A DNA stretch of 64,000 nt from Devosia soli. GTDB lineage: Bacteria > Pseudomonadota > Alphaproteobacteria > Rhizobiales > Devosiaceae. Shown one piece after another: positions 1 through 8,347 of this stretch (position 1 is its first letter; every line of letters begins with the position of its first letter). The translations under genes were made by a program, and so were the position numbers. Under the pieces are notes generated by a model. It ran no database searches. It had not been told where the DNA came from and saw only the letters and a program-made list of their open reading frames with translations. The stretch is taken from contig NZ_LAJG01000014.1 of assembly GCF_000970455.1 (NCBI RefSeq), forward strand, positions 856,848-920,847, read 5' to 3'.

Positions 1-587
1 AAGTCACGGTCCGTTCGATCACCCAGCGGGCCGGCACGAATGTCAGTGCCGTCAACTATCACTTCGGCAGTCTACAGCAGTTGGTCTTCTCGACGGCGGA
101 GCGGGTCTACCTTCGCCTCAACGCGGAGCGTCTGAGGCTTTTGCAGAGTGCAGTGCAACGCACCCATCCCGCTCCTGCATCGGTGGAAGACCTTATTGCC
201 GCACTGGTCGGCCCCTCTATCCGATGGAGCCTGGATCCCACGTCCAGCTACAATGTCATGCGGCACATGACGACCTTGGCTCAGGCCAGTGATCATCCGG
301 AAATCTTTCGACCGATGATCGAAGACATCGAACATCACCTGCAATTCATCCCGCATTTCCGCAAGATAGCTCCGTGGCTGAGCGAGGTTGATATCGGCTT
401 CCGGATATCCTGCCTTTTGGGCGTGCGGACGCAGATGACCCGCAACCGCCAGAGAACGCTGGAACTGACCCAGCACGCCATCGATCTTGAAAATGCCGAC
501 AGCGTCATCGCGCAGATCGTTGCCGCAACCGCGCCCATGTTCGTGGCGCCGATTTCAAACAGCGTTCCAATCCCGTCACGTCACTGA
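1..587 (+). CDS. TetR/AcrR family regulator, 5' end cut off by window
   Basis: The reading frame is open from base 3. It begins inside a TetR-type helix-turn-helix: the first residues read TVRSITQRAGTNVSAVNYHF, the recognition-helix region of that family, followed by LQQLV. The remaining 170 or so residues form the variable ligand-binding domain, which I cannot match to a ligand. The gene stops 41 bases before the first metallophosphoesterase on the same strand, so it may be co-transcribed with it or be its local regulator. A second TetR gene sits beside the second copy of the same module at 3598-4167. The start codon lies left of the window. Confidence 0.85.
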   Translation, partial: VTVRSITQRAGTNVSAVNYHFGSLQQLVFSTAERVYLRLNAERLRLLQSAVQRTHPAPASVEDLIAALVGPSIRWSLDPTSSYNVMRHMTTLAQASDHPEIFRPMIEDIEHHLQFIPHFRKIAPWLSEVDIGFRISCLLGVRTQMTRNRQRTLELTQHAIDLENADSVIAQIVAATAPMFVAPISNSVPIPSRH

Positions 588-628
588 GACGGGAGGGCTT
601 TAGTCAGGCTCCAACCGAGGAGCTTGCT

Positions 629-1480
629 ATGGCCGAGACCACCTTTATCCACATCACCGATCTGCACGTCGGCAATCCCGCAGTCCCCGACGATCATTTG
701 TTCAGCGACACCTCGGCAACGCTCGCCCGTGTGCTTGAGATGATCGACACCATGGATCAGACGCCGAGCTTTATCGTGGCGAGCGGCGACCTGACCAATC
801 GCGGCGATGTCGACAGCTATCGTCAGCTCAAAGCCATCATGGCGGCGACCGATCTGCCAGTGGTTTATGCGATCGGCAATCACGACACCCGGCCCGGATT
901 TTATGAGGGCATGCTCGAGCGCACCAGCGACCTCGACACGCCCTATGACCACGATCAGGTCATCGCTGGCACCCATATCATCACCCTCGACACGACCACG
1001 CCCGGACAGATCGGTGGCAGCCTGACGCCCGAGCAGTTTGCCTGGCTCGAAGGCCGTTTGGACAGCCATGCCGACCTGCCGAAACTGATCGTTGCGCATC
1101 ACGCGCCTGCGCTCGGCGATGCCCCGCCATGGGATCATTGGCGCACCATCGAATTCGATCAGAGCCAGCAGCTGGCCGCCCTTCTCAAGGGTCGGAATGT
1201 GCTTGGAATTCTGTCCGGCCATATCCATCACGATCGCTTCTCGGTCTGGCATGGCATCCCAGTCATCGTGGGGATGGGCCAGCACGCAGCCACCGATATT
1301 TTGACGACGAACGTGCTCCGCATGGTCGAAGGCGCCTCCTTCGGCATCGGCACGATCCGGTCTTCGGGGCTGACAATGGCGCTCGTCCCCCTTCCCCAAA
1401 CGCGGCGTGAACTCAACCGCTACGACCTCTCCCTGCTCCGACAGAAGCAGGAAGCGGCGCTGACCAACGCGGCCGAATAG
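629..1480 (+). CDS. Metallophosphoesterase, GpdQ/CpdA-like (copy 1)
   Basis: A 283-residue cytoplasmic calcineurin-type phosphoesterase without a signal peptide. All five metal-binding motifs are present: D-L-H at residues 11-13, GDLTNRGD at 53-60, GNHD at 83-86, HHAP at 157-160 and GHIH at 197-200. This spacing fits class III cyclic-nucleotide phosphodiesterases and the glycerophosphodiesterase GpdQ. The likely reaction is hydrolysis of a phosphodiester that the neighbouring ABC system imports; the substrate is inferred, not seen. A purine-rich ribosome site (gaggag) precedes the ATG. It is followed 26 bases later by a solute-binding protein and is a clear paralogue of the gene at 4317-5189. 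Confidence 0.88.
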   Translation: MAETTFIHITDLHVGNPAVPDDHLFSDTSATLARVLEMIDTMDQTPSFIVASGDLTNRGDVDSYRQLKAIMAATDLPVVYAIGNHDTRPGFYEGMLERTSDLDTPYDHDQVIAGTHIITLDTTTPGQIGGSLTPEQFAWLEGRLDSHADLPKLIVAHHAPALGDAPPWDHWRTIEFDQSQQLAALLKGRNVLGILSGHIHHDRFSVWHGIPVIVGMGQHAATDILTTNVLRMVEGASFGIGTIRSSGLTMALVPLPQTRRELNRYDLSLLRQKQEAALTNAAE

Positions 1481-1506
1481 CTTTTCCTCGAAAAGGACAC
1501 CCCTCG

Positions 1507-2802
1507 ATGCAAAAACGCACTTTCCTCAAGCTGGCGGCTCTTGCGCTCGGCGCAACGGCCATGACCGGGGCAGCCCGCGCCGAAATGGCTGCAGAAATCA
1601 CCGAACCGGTGACCATCAGCTTTTACAATTATAACCTCGCCACCGCGAGCGCCGGGGCCGATGCCACCCGCGAGATGATCGCCAAGTTCGAAGAAGAAAA
1701 CCCGCTGATCAAGGTGGAAACCGTCGGCGTCCCCTCGAATGAGATCATCACCCGCATTCAGGCCGACATGGCTGCGGGGATCCAGCCTGACGTTGCCCAG
1801 CTGGTCTTCCGCGACCTGATCTATCTCGCCTCCGACCTCGGCGCCCAGCCGCTCGAAGACATGGCCGGTGCTCAAGGCTATGCCGAACTCGTCGATGGCC
1901 TGATCCCGCGCGGCGTCGATCTCGGCAAGATCGACGGCAAGACCTATGGTCTGGCCTACACCTTCTCGACCCCGATCCTTTACTACAATGCCGATCTCTT
2001 CCGTCAGGCAGGGCTCGACCCGGACAATCCGCCCAAGACATGGGCCGAGGTGAATGCCGCAGCCGAAGCCATCGTCGAAAAGACCGATGCCGACGGTTTC
2101 TTCCCCGGCGCCTATGGTCCTGCGGATGGCACCTTCGTCTACCAGGCCATTCTGATGTCCAACGGCGGCAAAGTGCGCGATGGCAATACGCTGACCTTCG
2201 CCGATCCCGCCGGCATCGAGGCAGTGCAGATGCTGCGCGACATGGTCGACAGCGGCGCCCACGCCCGCCTCGATCCGTCCAACCCGCAGGAAGCCTTCGC
2301 GGCCGGCCAGCTCGGCATGTATCTCTATACCAGTGCGCTGCAGAGCTCGCTGTCCAAGGCCTCCGAAGGCAATTGGGAATTGCGCGTGGCCGCCATGCCC
2401 GCCTTTGGTGACAAGCCGACGGCGCCGACCAATTCCGGTTCGGCCCTCTACGCTTTCTCGCAGGATCCGATCAAGCAGCGCGCCGCCTACGAGCTGATGA
2501 AGTTCCTGACCTCGGACTATGGCTACACCATCATCACCTCCAAGATCGGCTACCTGCCGCTCCGCCTCGACATCGTCGACGACCCGAAGTTCCTTGGTCC
2601 GTGGACGGCTGAGCATCCGCTGATCCGCCCCAATCTCGAGCAGCTTTCGCGCCTGACGCCAAACGTTGCCTTCCCTGGCCCCAATTACCGCCAGGCGGAG
2701 TCGATGATGAAGGAAGCCGTCACCGAAGCCGTCCTTGGCACCAATGACGTCGCGCAGACCCTGACCGATGCGCAGGCTAACGCACAGGCATTGATGCCCT
2801 GA
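1507..2802 (+). CDS. ABC transporter solute-binding protein, family 1 (copy 1)
   Basis: A 431-residue periplasmic binding protein. The N-terminus has a signal peptide with a KRTFLK start and an A-R-A cleavage region near residue 25, somewhat Tat-like although the twin arginine is K-R. The mature part resembles the UgpB/MalE group. It matches the second binding protein (5215-6504) over its whole length, for example FYNYNLATA near the N-terminus, KTYGLAYTFSTP in the middle, and the shared C-terminus DAQANAQALMP. No permease follows it directly, so it probably feeds the permeases at 6565-8347. It is followed by a strong stem-loop and then a phosphatase gene. Confidence 0.88.
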   Translation: MQKRTFLKLAALALGATAMTGAARAEMAAEITEPVTISFYNYNLATASAGADATREMIAKFEEENPLIKVETVGVPSNEIITRIQADMAAGIQPDVAQLVFRDLIYLASDLGAQPLEDMAGAQGYAELVDGLIPRGVDLGKIDGKTYGLAYTFSTPILYYNADLFRQAGLDPDNPPKTWAEVNAAAEAIVEKTDADGFFPGAYGPADGTFVYQAILMSNGGKVRDGNTLTFADPAGIEAVQMLRDMVDSGAHARLDPSNPQEAFAAGQLGMYLYTSALQSSLSKASEGNWELRVAAMPAFGDKPTAPTNSGSALYAFSQDPIKQRAAYELMKFLTSDYGYTIITSKIGYLPLRLDIVDDPKFLGPWTAEHPLIRPNLEQLSRLTPNVAFPGPNYRQAESMMKEAVTEAVLGTNDVAQTLTDAQANAQALMP

Positions 2803-2810
2803 TGCGCCGT

Positions 2811-2833
2811 GGGAGCCGGCAAAACCGGCTCCC
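2811..2833 (+). other. Intercistronic stem-loop after binding protein 1
   Basis: A perfect 9-base-pair stem (gggagccgg / ccggctccc) with a five-base caaaa loop lies 9 bases after the binding-protein stop and before the phosphatase. Only a short gtttc follows, so it is a weak terminator at best. In solute-binding-protein operons such stems commonly stabilise the upstream mRNA or cut expression of the downstream gene; that role here is inferred. Confidence 0.7.
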
Positions 2834-2872
2834 GTTTCATCGACAAAATATCCAAGACAAGAGGAGGTCGCG

Positions 2873-3592
2873 ATGCGTCATTGGCGTTTGCCCGACACAC
2901 ACAATATTCGCGACCTTGGCGGCTATCCGCTGGCATCAGGCGGAACCGCGCAATGGCGCCGAATACTGCGGGGGGAAGCACTGCACACCCTGACCGCAGA
3001 AGGGCTTTCGGGCCTCGTCGAGAATGAACTGGTGCTCGTCATAGACCTGCGCGGGCCGCATGAAACCGGCCTTCACATCCATCCCTTTGCCGACCATGAC
3101 CGTGTGGGCTATCGCAACATCGTGCTGTTCAACGCCCTGAGCCCGATCGCCTTGGCGGGCCCGTCTTTTGACATGGCGCAGCGCTATTGCGACGCTCTCG
3201 ACCAATGCGGACCCCAATTCGCCGAAGTCTTTCGCGCTATAGCGAATGCACCTCTGGGCATGGTGCTTTTTCATTGCACCGCCGGCAAGGACCGCACCGG
3301 TGTCGTCGCCGCGCTGCTGCTCGCCAATGCCGGTGTGGCCGAGGAAGATATCGTCGCCGATTATGCGCTGACCTCCTCGGCAACCGGCTTGATCGACCAA
3401 CTGCGTACGCGCGCCCTGTCGACCGGCTCCGACCCGATGCAGGTCGAGCGCATGCTCGCGAGCGACGCCGCGACAATGGAGCGGTTTCTCGCAGCGCTCA
3501 ATACCAAGCATGGCGGCATCAAGGCCTATCTCGACGCGATCGGCCTATCGGCTTCCGAGGTCGACGCGGTCAGAAATCGGCTCTGCCAGTGA
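2873..3592 (+). CDS. Tyrosine/phosphoinositide-type phosphatase, IphP family (copy 1)
   Basis: A 239-residue cytoplasmic phosphatase. Residues 134-143 read [10 protein letters not shown], the P-loop with nucleophile Cys135 and the lysine and aspartate seen in bacterial phosphatases such as LipA and MptpB that act on phosphoinositides as well as phosphotyrosine. The N-terminal DTHNIRDLGGY block is typical of the family. A strong ribosome site (gaggagg) precedes the ATG. Its place in an ABC and phosphodiesterase cluster suggests removal of phosphate from an imported compound rather than protein dephosphorylation. It is paralogous to 8347-9078. Confidence 0.85.
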   Translation: MRHWRLPDTHNIRDLGGYPLASGGTAQWRRILRGEALHTLTAEGLSGLVENELVLVIDLRGPHETGLHIHPFADHDRVGYRNIVLFNALSPIALAGPSFDMAQRYCDALDQCGPQFAEVFRAIANAPLGMVLFHCTAGKDRTGVVAALLLANAGVAEEDIVADYALTSSATGLIDQLRTRALSTGSDPMQVERMLASDAATMERFLAALNTKHGGIKAYLDAIGLSASEVDAVRNRLCQ

Positions 3593-3597
3593 TCGCG

Positions 3598-4167
3598 TCA
3601 GCGCCGAATGGCGGCCCAGCACATGTCGGCAATCATGCGCCGGTCCTTGGGTGCGAGCTTGCTGCCCTTCTGCCGCAGTCGCTTCAAGGCATTGCGGATC
3701 GCGCCGCGCACAAAGCTCATGATCAGGGTGGGAAGACCTTCACGCACCGCGCCGGCGGCCTGGGCGGCTTCGATCAGCCCTATGCCATGCTGGACGAAGG
3801 GACCAAAGACCGCTTTGGCATCGTCGAAACTGATCAGCGGGTTGTTGTCGAGATAATCGAAGAGACGCGCGCGCTCGGCATCTTCCCAGATGAAGTCGAT
3901 ATAGCGTTCGATATAGCTCGCGAGGTCGGCCTCGGAAGACGTGGAGGCCTTGTCGGCCAGCATGAGGCTCTCGGCCATTTCCATGCTGACGCGGACATAG
4001 ACACCGAGGACAAGCTCTTCCTTGTTTTTGAAATAATTATAGAGCGAGCCCGTCGCGACACTGGCCTCTTCGGCAATGGCCGACATGGAGCATTGCAGAC
4101 CATTGCGCACGATCAGCCGTGCCGCCGCCGCAAGGATCCGCTCGCGCTTATCCGGAACCACATCCAT
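3598..4167 (-). CDS. TetR/AcrR family regulator of the second module
   Basis: A 189-residue TetR regulator with a clear N-terminal helix-turn-helix (ILAAAARLIVRNGL, then AIAEEASVATGSLYNYFKNK) and a divergent C-terminal ligand domain. It converges with the phosphatase on its left, separated by 5 bases, and is divergent from the phosphoesterase operon on its right. A perfect palindrome starts 4 bases upstream of its ATG (4172-4189), so it probably represses itself and the operon that runs to 10199. The inducer is unknown. Confidence 0.88.
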   Translation of the reverse strand: MDVVPDKRERILAAAARLIVRNGLQCSMSAIAEEASVATGSLYNYFKNKEELVLGVYVRVSMEMAESLMLADKASTSSEADLASYIERYIDFIWEDAERARLFDYLDNNPLISFDDAKAVFGPFVQHGIGLIEAAQAAGAVREGLPTLIMSFVRGAIRNALKRLRQKGSKLAPKDRRMIADMCWAAIRR

Positions 4168-4171
4168 TTTC

Positions 4172-4189
4172 TGAATGAACCTTCATTCA
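4172..4189. promoter_or_regulatory. Probable TetR operator (18-bp palindrome)
   Basis: TGAATGAA-CC-TTCATTCA is a perfect 8+8 inverted repeat with a two-base centre. It lies directly upstream of the minus-strand tetR start and 128 bases before the divergent phosphoesterase. Length, symmetry and position fit a TetR-family operator. Confidence 0.75.
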
Positions 4190-4316
4190 CCTGTCATGGT
4201 CGGAAGGTAGCTTTATGACCGTCGCCGCGCAAGCCCTGTGCGAAAAAAGATCGGCGAACCAGATAGTTACGGCGCGCTAGCGGCCACCAGGGCCCGTGCC
4301 AGAACAGGAGACTTCC

Positions 4317-5189
4317 GTGTCCGACACCACAACCTTCGTTCACCTCACTGACCTCCATGTCGGCAATCCCGCCGTCGAGGACGATCATCTCCATTCCGAT
4401 ACGACGACGACGCTGCGCCGCATTCTGGCCGACGTGAAGTCGCTTGTTCCGCAGCCCAAATTCATGGTCGTCAGCGGCGACCTGACCAATCGCGGCGATG
4501 CCGGGTCCTACGAAAATCTCAAGGGCCTGATCGCCGAGGCCGGTTTCGACATGCCGATCCTCTTCGCGCTCGGCAATCATGACCGTCGCGACGGGTTTTA
4601 TCCCACCATGCTCGGCCGCAGCGACAATCTCGATACCCCTTACGACCATGCCGCGGTGATCGCCGGCATTCACGTCATCGTCCTCGATACCAGCGTTCCC
4701 AACAAGATCGGCGGCGCCTTCGAACCGGGCCAGCTCGATTGGCTCAAAAGCGAACTGGCCCAGCACGCGGACCTGCCCAAGTTGCTCGTCATGCACCATG
4801 CCCCCGCGCTCGACACGCACGACCCGTCGATGGAGTGGGAATCGCTCTCCTACGCCGACACCGAAGCGCTGCGCGATGCCGTGGCCGGCAAGAACGTCCT
4901 CGGCATCCTTTCGGGCCACATCCACTACGATCGCGTCGCCAATTGGTATGGCATCCCGACGGTGGTAGGCATCGGCCAGCACGCGGCAACGGACGTGCTC
5001 TGGCTGCATGAGGGCCTCCGCATGCTTGAAGGCGCGGCCTTTGCCATCGGCACGGTTCGTCCCTCCGGCCTTGCCATCACCTTCGCGCCACAGCCGGCGA
5101 CGCGCCGCGAGATCGGCGGGTTCCGCTTCGCCGACATGGCCGAAATGCTCAGGAAATACGAAGCCGACACCGCGGCTGCCGCCGAATAA
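4317..5189 (+). CDS. Metallophosphoesterase, GpdQ/CpdA-like (copy 2)
   Basis: A 290-residue paralogue of 629-1480 with the same metal sites: TDLHVG near the start, GDLTNRGD, GNHD, MHHAPA and GHIHYD. I chose the GTG at 4317 over an upstream in-frame GTG at 4296. It has caggag at 4305-4310 with a six-base gap, and the protein then starts MSDTTTFVHLTDLHVG, aligning with copy 1. It is first in an operon with a binding protein, two permeases, a phosphatase and an ATPase, which supports a role in splitting the imported phosphodiester in the cytoplasm. Confidence 0.88.
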   Translation: MSDTTTFVHLTDLHVGNPAVEDDHLHSDTTTTLRRILADVKSLVPQPKFMVVSGDLTNRGDAGSYENLKGLIAEAGFDMPILFALGNHDRRDGFYPTMLGRSDNLDTPYDHAAVIAGIHVIVLDTSVPNKIGGAFEPGQLDWLKSELAQHADLPKLLVMHHAPALDTHDPSMEWESLSYADTEALRDAVAGKNVLGILSGHIHYDRVANWYGIPTVVGIGQHAATDVLWLHEGLRMLEGAAFAIGTVRPSGLAITFAPQPATRREIGGFRFADMAEMLRKYEADTAAAAE

Positions 5190-5214
5190 ACCCGCGAACG
5201 AGAAAGCCTCTCCC

Positions 5215-6504
5215 ATGTTCCGCACGTCTCTTCTTGCCGGCCTCCTGGCCCTTTCCGCGGCGACGCCCGTGCTCGCCCAGACCATGGCGCCGAGCATCGA
5301 CCAGCCGGTCACCATCACCTTCTACAACTACAATCTTGCCACCGCTGGTCTCGGCGCCGAGGCGACGCAAAAGCTGATCAACGAATTCATGGCGGCCAAT
5401 CCCAATGTCACCGTGACAGGGATCGGTTATTCCAGCGCCGATTCGAGCCGCATCCAGGCCGATCTGGCTGCGGGTCAGCCGATCGATCTCGTCCAGACCG
5501 TCTTTTCCGATCTCGATTTCTCGGTTCACAATTTTGGCGCGCAGGCGCTCGAAGATATCGCGCCAGCCGAAGAAATCACCGCCCATCTTGCCGGCATGCA
5601 CCCCAATGGCACCAAGCTCGGTGTGCTCGATGGCAAGACCTATGGGCTCGCCTATACGTTCTCGACGCCAGTGCTCTTCTACAATGTCGACCTGTTTCGT
5701 GAAGCCGGTCTCGACCCAGATGCGCCGCCAGCAACCTGGGAAGAGCTGAAGGCTGCAGCCCTTGCCATCGAAGAAAAGACCGACGCCGAAGGCTTCTCCG
5801 CCGGCATCACCGGGCCGAGCGCTGTCGACTGGCTGTTCCAGGGCATTGTCCGCTCCAACAATGGCGAAGTCATCTCGCGCGATCGCAAGACGCTGAAATT
5901 TGCCGAGCCCGAGGCGGTCGAAGCCGTCAAGATGCTGCGCGACCTCAACGACGCCGGCGTCTACGAAGTCTATGAAGGCCTTGGCGCTGTCGACGCGATG
6001 TCTTCGGGTTCGCTCGGCATGTATCTTCAGACCAGCGCCCTGCAGTCTGGTCTCGTCAAGGGCGCCGAAGGCAATTTCGAACTGCGCTCGGCGGCCATGC
6101 CGCGCTTTGGCGACAAGCCGACGCGCCCGAACAATTCCGGCTCGGCCCTGACGATCCACACCACCGACCCGCTCAAGCAGCGTGCCGCATGGGAGCTGAT
6201 GAAGTTCCTCACCTCCGATCATGGCTACACCGTCATCACCTCGGAAATCGGTTACCTGCCGTTGCGTCCAGCCATCGTCACCGATCCGAACTATCTCGCC
6301 GACTGGGTTGCCGAGCACCCGCTCGTCGCCCCCAATCTCGAACAGCTTGACCGTCTCGAGCCATGGGACCCGATGCCGGGCCCGAACTACCGCCAGATCG
6401 TCAAGACGATGATGGACGCAGTCGAAATGTCGATCTTTGGCGGTGCGGATGTCGAGGCGACGCTCGCTGATGCGCAGGCCAATGCCCAGGCCCTGATGCC
6501 CTAA
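5215..6504 (+). CDS. ABC transporter solute-binding protein, family 1 (copy 2)
   Basis: A 429-residue periplasmic binding protein with a Sec signal peptide (MFRTSLLAGLLALSAATPVLA, shown here only in part of its mature boundary). A longer open frame reaches back to 5008 inside the phosphoesterase, but the ATG at 5215 begins exactly at the signal peptide. It is closely similar to copy 1 from the QPVTITFYNYN block to the ANAQALMP end. Downstream come a hairpin and the two permeases, so this is the cognate receptor of the transporter. The ligand is probably a glycerophosphate-like or sugar-like compound, inferred from the UgpB/MalE-type fold and the enzymes nearby. Confidence 0.88.
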   Translation: MFRTSLLAGLLALSAATPVLAQTMAPSIDQPVTITFYNYNLATAGLGAEATQKLINEFMAANPNVTVTGIGYSSADSSRIQADLAAGQPIDLVQTVFSDLDFSVHNFGAQALEDIAPAEEITAHLAGMHPNGTKLGVLDGKTYGLAYTFSTPVLFYNVDLFREAGLDPDAPPATWEELKAAALAIEEKTDAEGFSAGITGPSAVDWLFQGIVRSNNGEVISRDRKTLKFAEPEAVEAVKMLRDLNDAGVYEVYEGLGAVDAMSSGSLGMYLQTSALQSGLVKGAEGNFELRSAAMPRFGDKPTRPNNSGSALTIHTTDPLKQRAAWELMKFLTSDHGYTVITSEIGYLPLRPAIVTDPNYLADWVAEHPLVAPNLEQLDRLEPWDPMPGPNYRQIVKTMMDAVEMSIFGGADVEATLADAQANAQALMP

Positions 6505-6511
6505 ACCCCGC

Positions 6512-6537
6512 GACCCATCGCCGAACGGCGTTGGGTC
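6512..6537 (+). other. Intercistronic stem-loop after binding protein 2
   Basis: The outer stem GACCCA/TGGGTC and inner stem CGCC/GGCG enclose a GAAC loop and are separated by one T-T mismatch. It starts 7 bases after the binding-protein stop, matching the position of the hairpin after copy 1. No T-run follows. It probably lets binding-protein mRNA accumulate above permease mRNA. Confidence 0.7.
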
Positions 6538-6564
6538 ACCCTCTATTCTAAAAAGGAGCGATCG

Positions 6565-7485
6565 ATGGCCGTGGCTGCAGCCGCCCTTCCCCGCCGCCGG
6601 CGCATAACCCAATCGCGCTGGGCGCCCTGGCTTTATCTGTCGCCTGCAATCATCACGCTGGTAGTCTGGAGCTATTGGCCGCTGGTGGACGCCGTTCGCC
6701 TCAGCTTTTTCCAGTGGAACATGCTGCCGACATCTCCGCAGACCTTTGTCGGCTGGGACAATTATGTCCGCATCTTTGCCCTGCCCAAATTCTGGCAGGC
6801 GTTGCGCAATACCGGGGTCTATATCCTCGGCCTCTTGCCGCTGGCCGTGCTCATTCCGCTCGCCATTGCCATCTACACCCATGACCTGCCGGAGCGTTCG
6901 CGAAACATCTATCGCGCAATCATCTTCGTGCCGATGATCATCGCGCCTGTCGTCGGCGCCGCCGTGTGGCGCTGGCTTCTCGACCCCGGCTACGGCCTCG
7001 TCAATCAGGCGCTCAAGGGTCTCGGCCTTAACCCGGTAAAATTCCTGTCCGATCCGAACGTCGCGATCTGGACTGTGATCATGATCACCGGCTGGAAGCT
7101 GATGGGCTTTTCGACACTCATCCTCTCGGCCGCCAATGCCAATATCAATCCATCGCTGATCGAAGCGGCGCGCATGGATGGCGCGAGCAAGTGGGAAGTC
7201 GTCCGCGACATCCGCCTGCCGCTGTTGAGCTCGACCGTGCTGTTTCTCGTGGTCATGACCATCCTGCTCGGCGCCCAGTGGAGTTTTACCTATATCAACG
7301 TGTTGACCGGCGGCGGTCCGCTCGGCTCAACCTCCAACATCTACTACCTCCTCTGGGATTTCGGCTTCTCCACCATGTCGGTTGGTTGGAGCTCGGCCTC
7401 CGCCGTCATCCTCTTCCTCGGCTTTGGCGCAGTGGCCTTCGTGCTCTTCCGTCTGATCGACAGGTATTCCTTCCATGACAACTGA
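6565..7485 (+). CDS. ABC transporter permease, UgpA/MalF type
   Basis: A 306-residue inner-membrane permease with six predicted membrane segments, the first around residues 19-40 (PWLYLSPAIITLVVWSYWPL). The coupling loop EAARMDGASKWEVVRDIRLP, which contacts the ATPase, is intact. A good ribosome site (aaggag) precedes the ATG. It overlaps the next permease by 11 bases, indicating translational coupling. It pairs with 7475-8347 and the ATPase at 9078-10199 to form a complete importer. Confidence 0.92.
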   Translation: MAVAAAALPRRRRITQSRWAPWLYLSPAIITLVVWSYWPLVDAVRLSFFQWNMLPTSPQTFVGWDNYVRIFALPKFWQALRNTGVYILGLLPLAVLIPLAIAIYTHDLPERSRNIYRAIIFVPMIIAPVVGAAVWRWLLDPGYGLVNQALKGLGLNPVKFLSDPNVAIWTVIMITGWKLMGFSTLILSAANANINPSLIEAARMDGASKWEVVRDIRLPLLSSTVLFLVVMTILLGAQWSFTYINVLTGGGPLGSTSNIYYLLWDFGFSTMSVGWSSASAVILFLGFGAVAFVLFRLIDRYSFHDN

Positions 7486-8347
7486 AGCTTTGCGCGCGCC
7501 GCGAATTGCGACGCGACCGCTCCGTCGCATCTCGGAAAAATCCGGGCTCGATACGGCGGCCGGTCACGTGCTGATGGTCCTGCTGTCGATCTTTTGCCTC
7601 TTTCCGGTCTATTGGATGCTGGCCAGCTCGCTCCGGCCCGCTAATGCTATGTTCGAGACAAGCCTTGTCCCGACCAGCATGTCGCTCGACAATTATACCC
7701 AGGCCATCGACGCGATCCCCATCGCCCGCATGTTGATCAACACGCTGGTCTTTTCGGTTCTCTCGACCGTCTTCCAGCTACTGACCGGGATCATTGCCGC
7801 ATTTGCCTTTGCGCGCTGGAAATTCCGCTTCGACAAGCTGGTCTATACCGCCATCGCCCTCACCTGGCTCGTGCCCTTCCAGGTGGTGATGATCCCCAAC
7901 TATCTCCTCATCGCGCAGATGGGCCTGCTCGACAGTGTTGCGGCCCTGATCCTGCCCAATCTCGCAGCCGCTCTCGCTATCCTGCTGCTCGCCCAGGCGA
8001 TGCGGGGATTTCCCAGGGAGGTCATCGAGGCCGCCCGTATGGATGGCGCCCGCAATTGGCGGATCCTTTGGGAAGTGCTGGTGCCGAACCTCCGTGGTAC
8101 CATCGCCTCGCTCGCCATCCTCATCTTCATCTCGAGTTGGAACGAGTACTTCTGGCCCCTGCTCCTCAGCCGAACGGCAGAAAATTCGGTCATCCAGATC
8201 GGCATCCAGATGTTCATGACCGCCGAAGGCAATCAGTGGGGCCCGCTCATGGCCGCCTCGACCCTCGCGAGCCTCCCCGTCCTACTCATCTACATCGTCC
8301 TGCAGCGCCAGGTCGTCCAATCCTTCATGAAATCCGGTATTCGCTGA
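7475..8347 (+). CDS. ABC transporter permease, UgpE/MalG type
   Basis: A 290-residue inner-membrane permease. Membrane segments begin around residue 28 (HVLMVLLSIFCLFPVYWMLA), and the EAA coupling motif reads EVIEAARMDGARNWRILWEV. It starts inside the end of the first permease and stops at the A of the next ATG (TGATG overlap with the phosphatase at 8347), so the genes are tightly coupled. It is the second half of the heterodimeric channel. Confidence 0.92.
   Translation: MTTEALRAPRIATRPLRRISEKSGLDTAAGHVLMVLLSIFCLFPVYWMLASSLRPANAMFETSLVPTSMSLDNYTQAIDAIPIARMLINTLVFSVLSTVFQLLTGIIAAFAFARWKFRFDKLVYTAIALTWLVPFQVVMIPNYLLIAQMGLLDSVAALILPNLAAALAILLLAQAMRGFPREVIEAARMDGARNWRILWEVLVPNLRGTIASLAILIFISSWNEYFWPLLLSRTAENSVIQIGIQMFMTAEGNQWGPLMAASTLASLPVLLIYIVLQRQVVQSFMKSGIR

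Noticed and set aside
5008..5214. Upstream extension of the second binding protein
   Set aside because: It lies inside the phosphoesterase gene in another frame and would bury the signal peptide.
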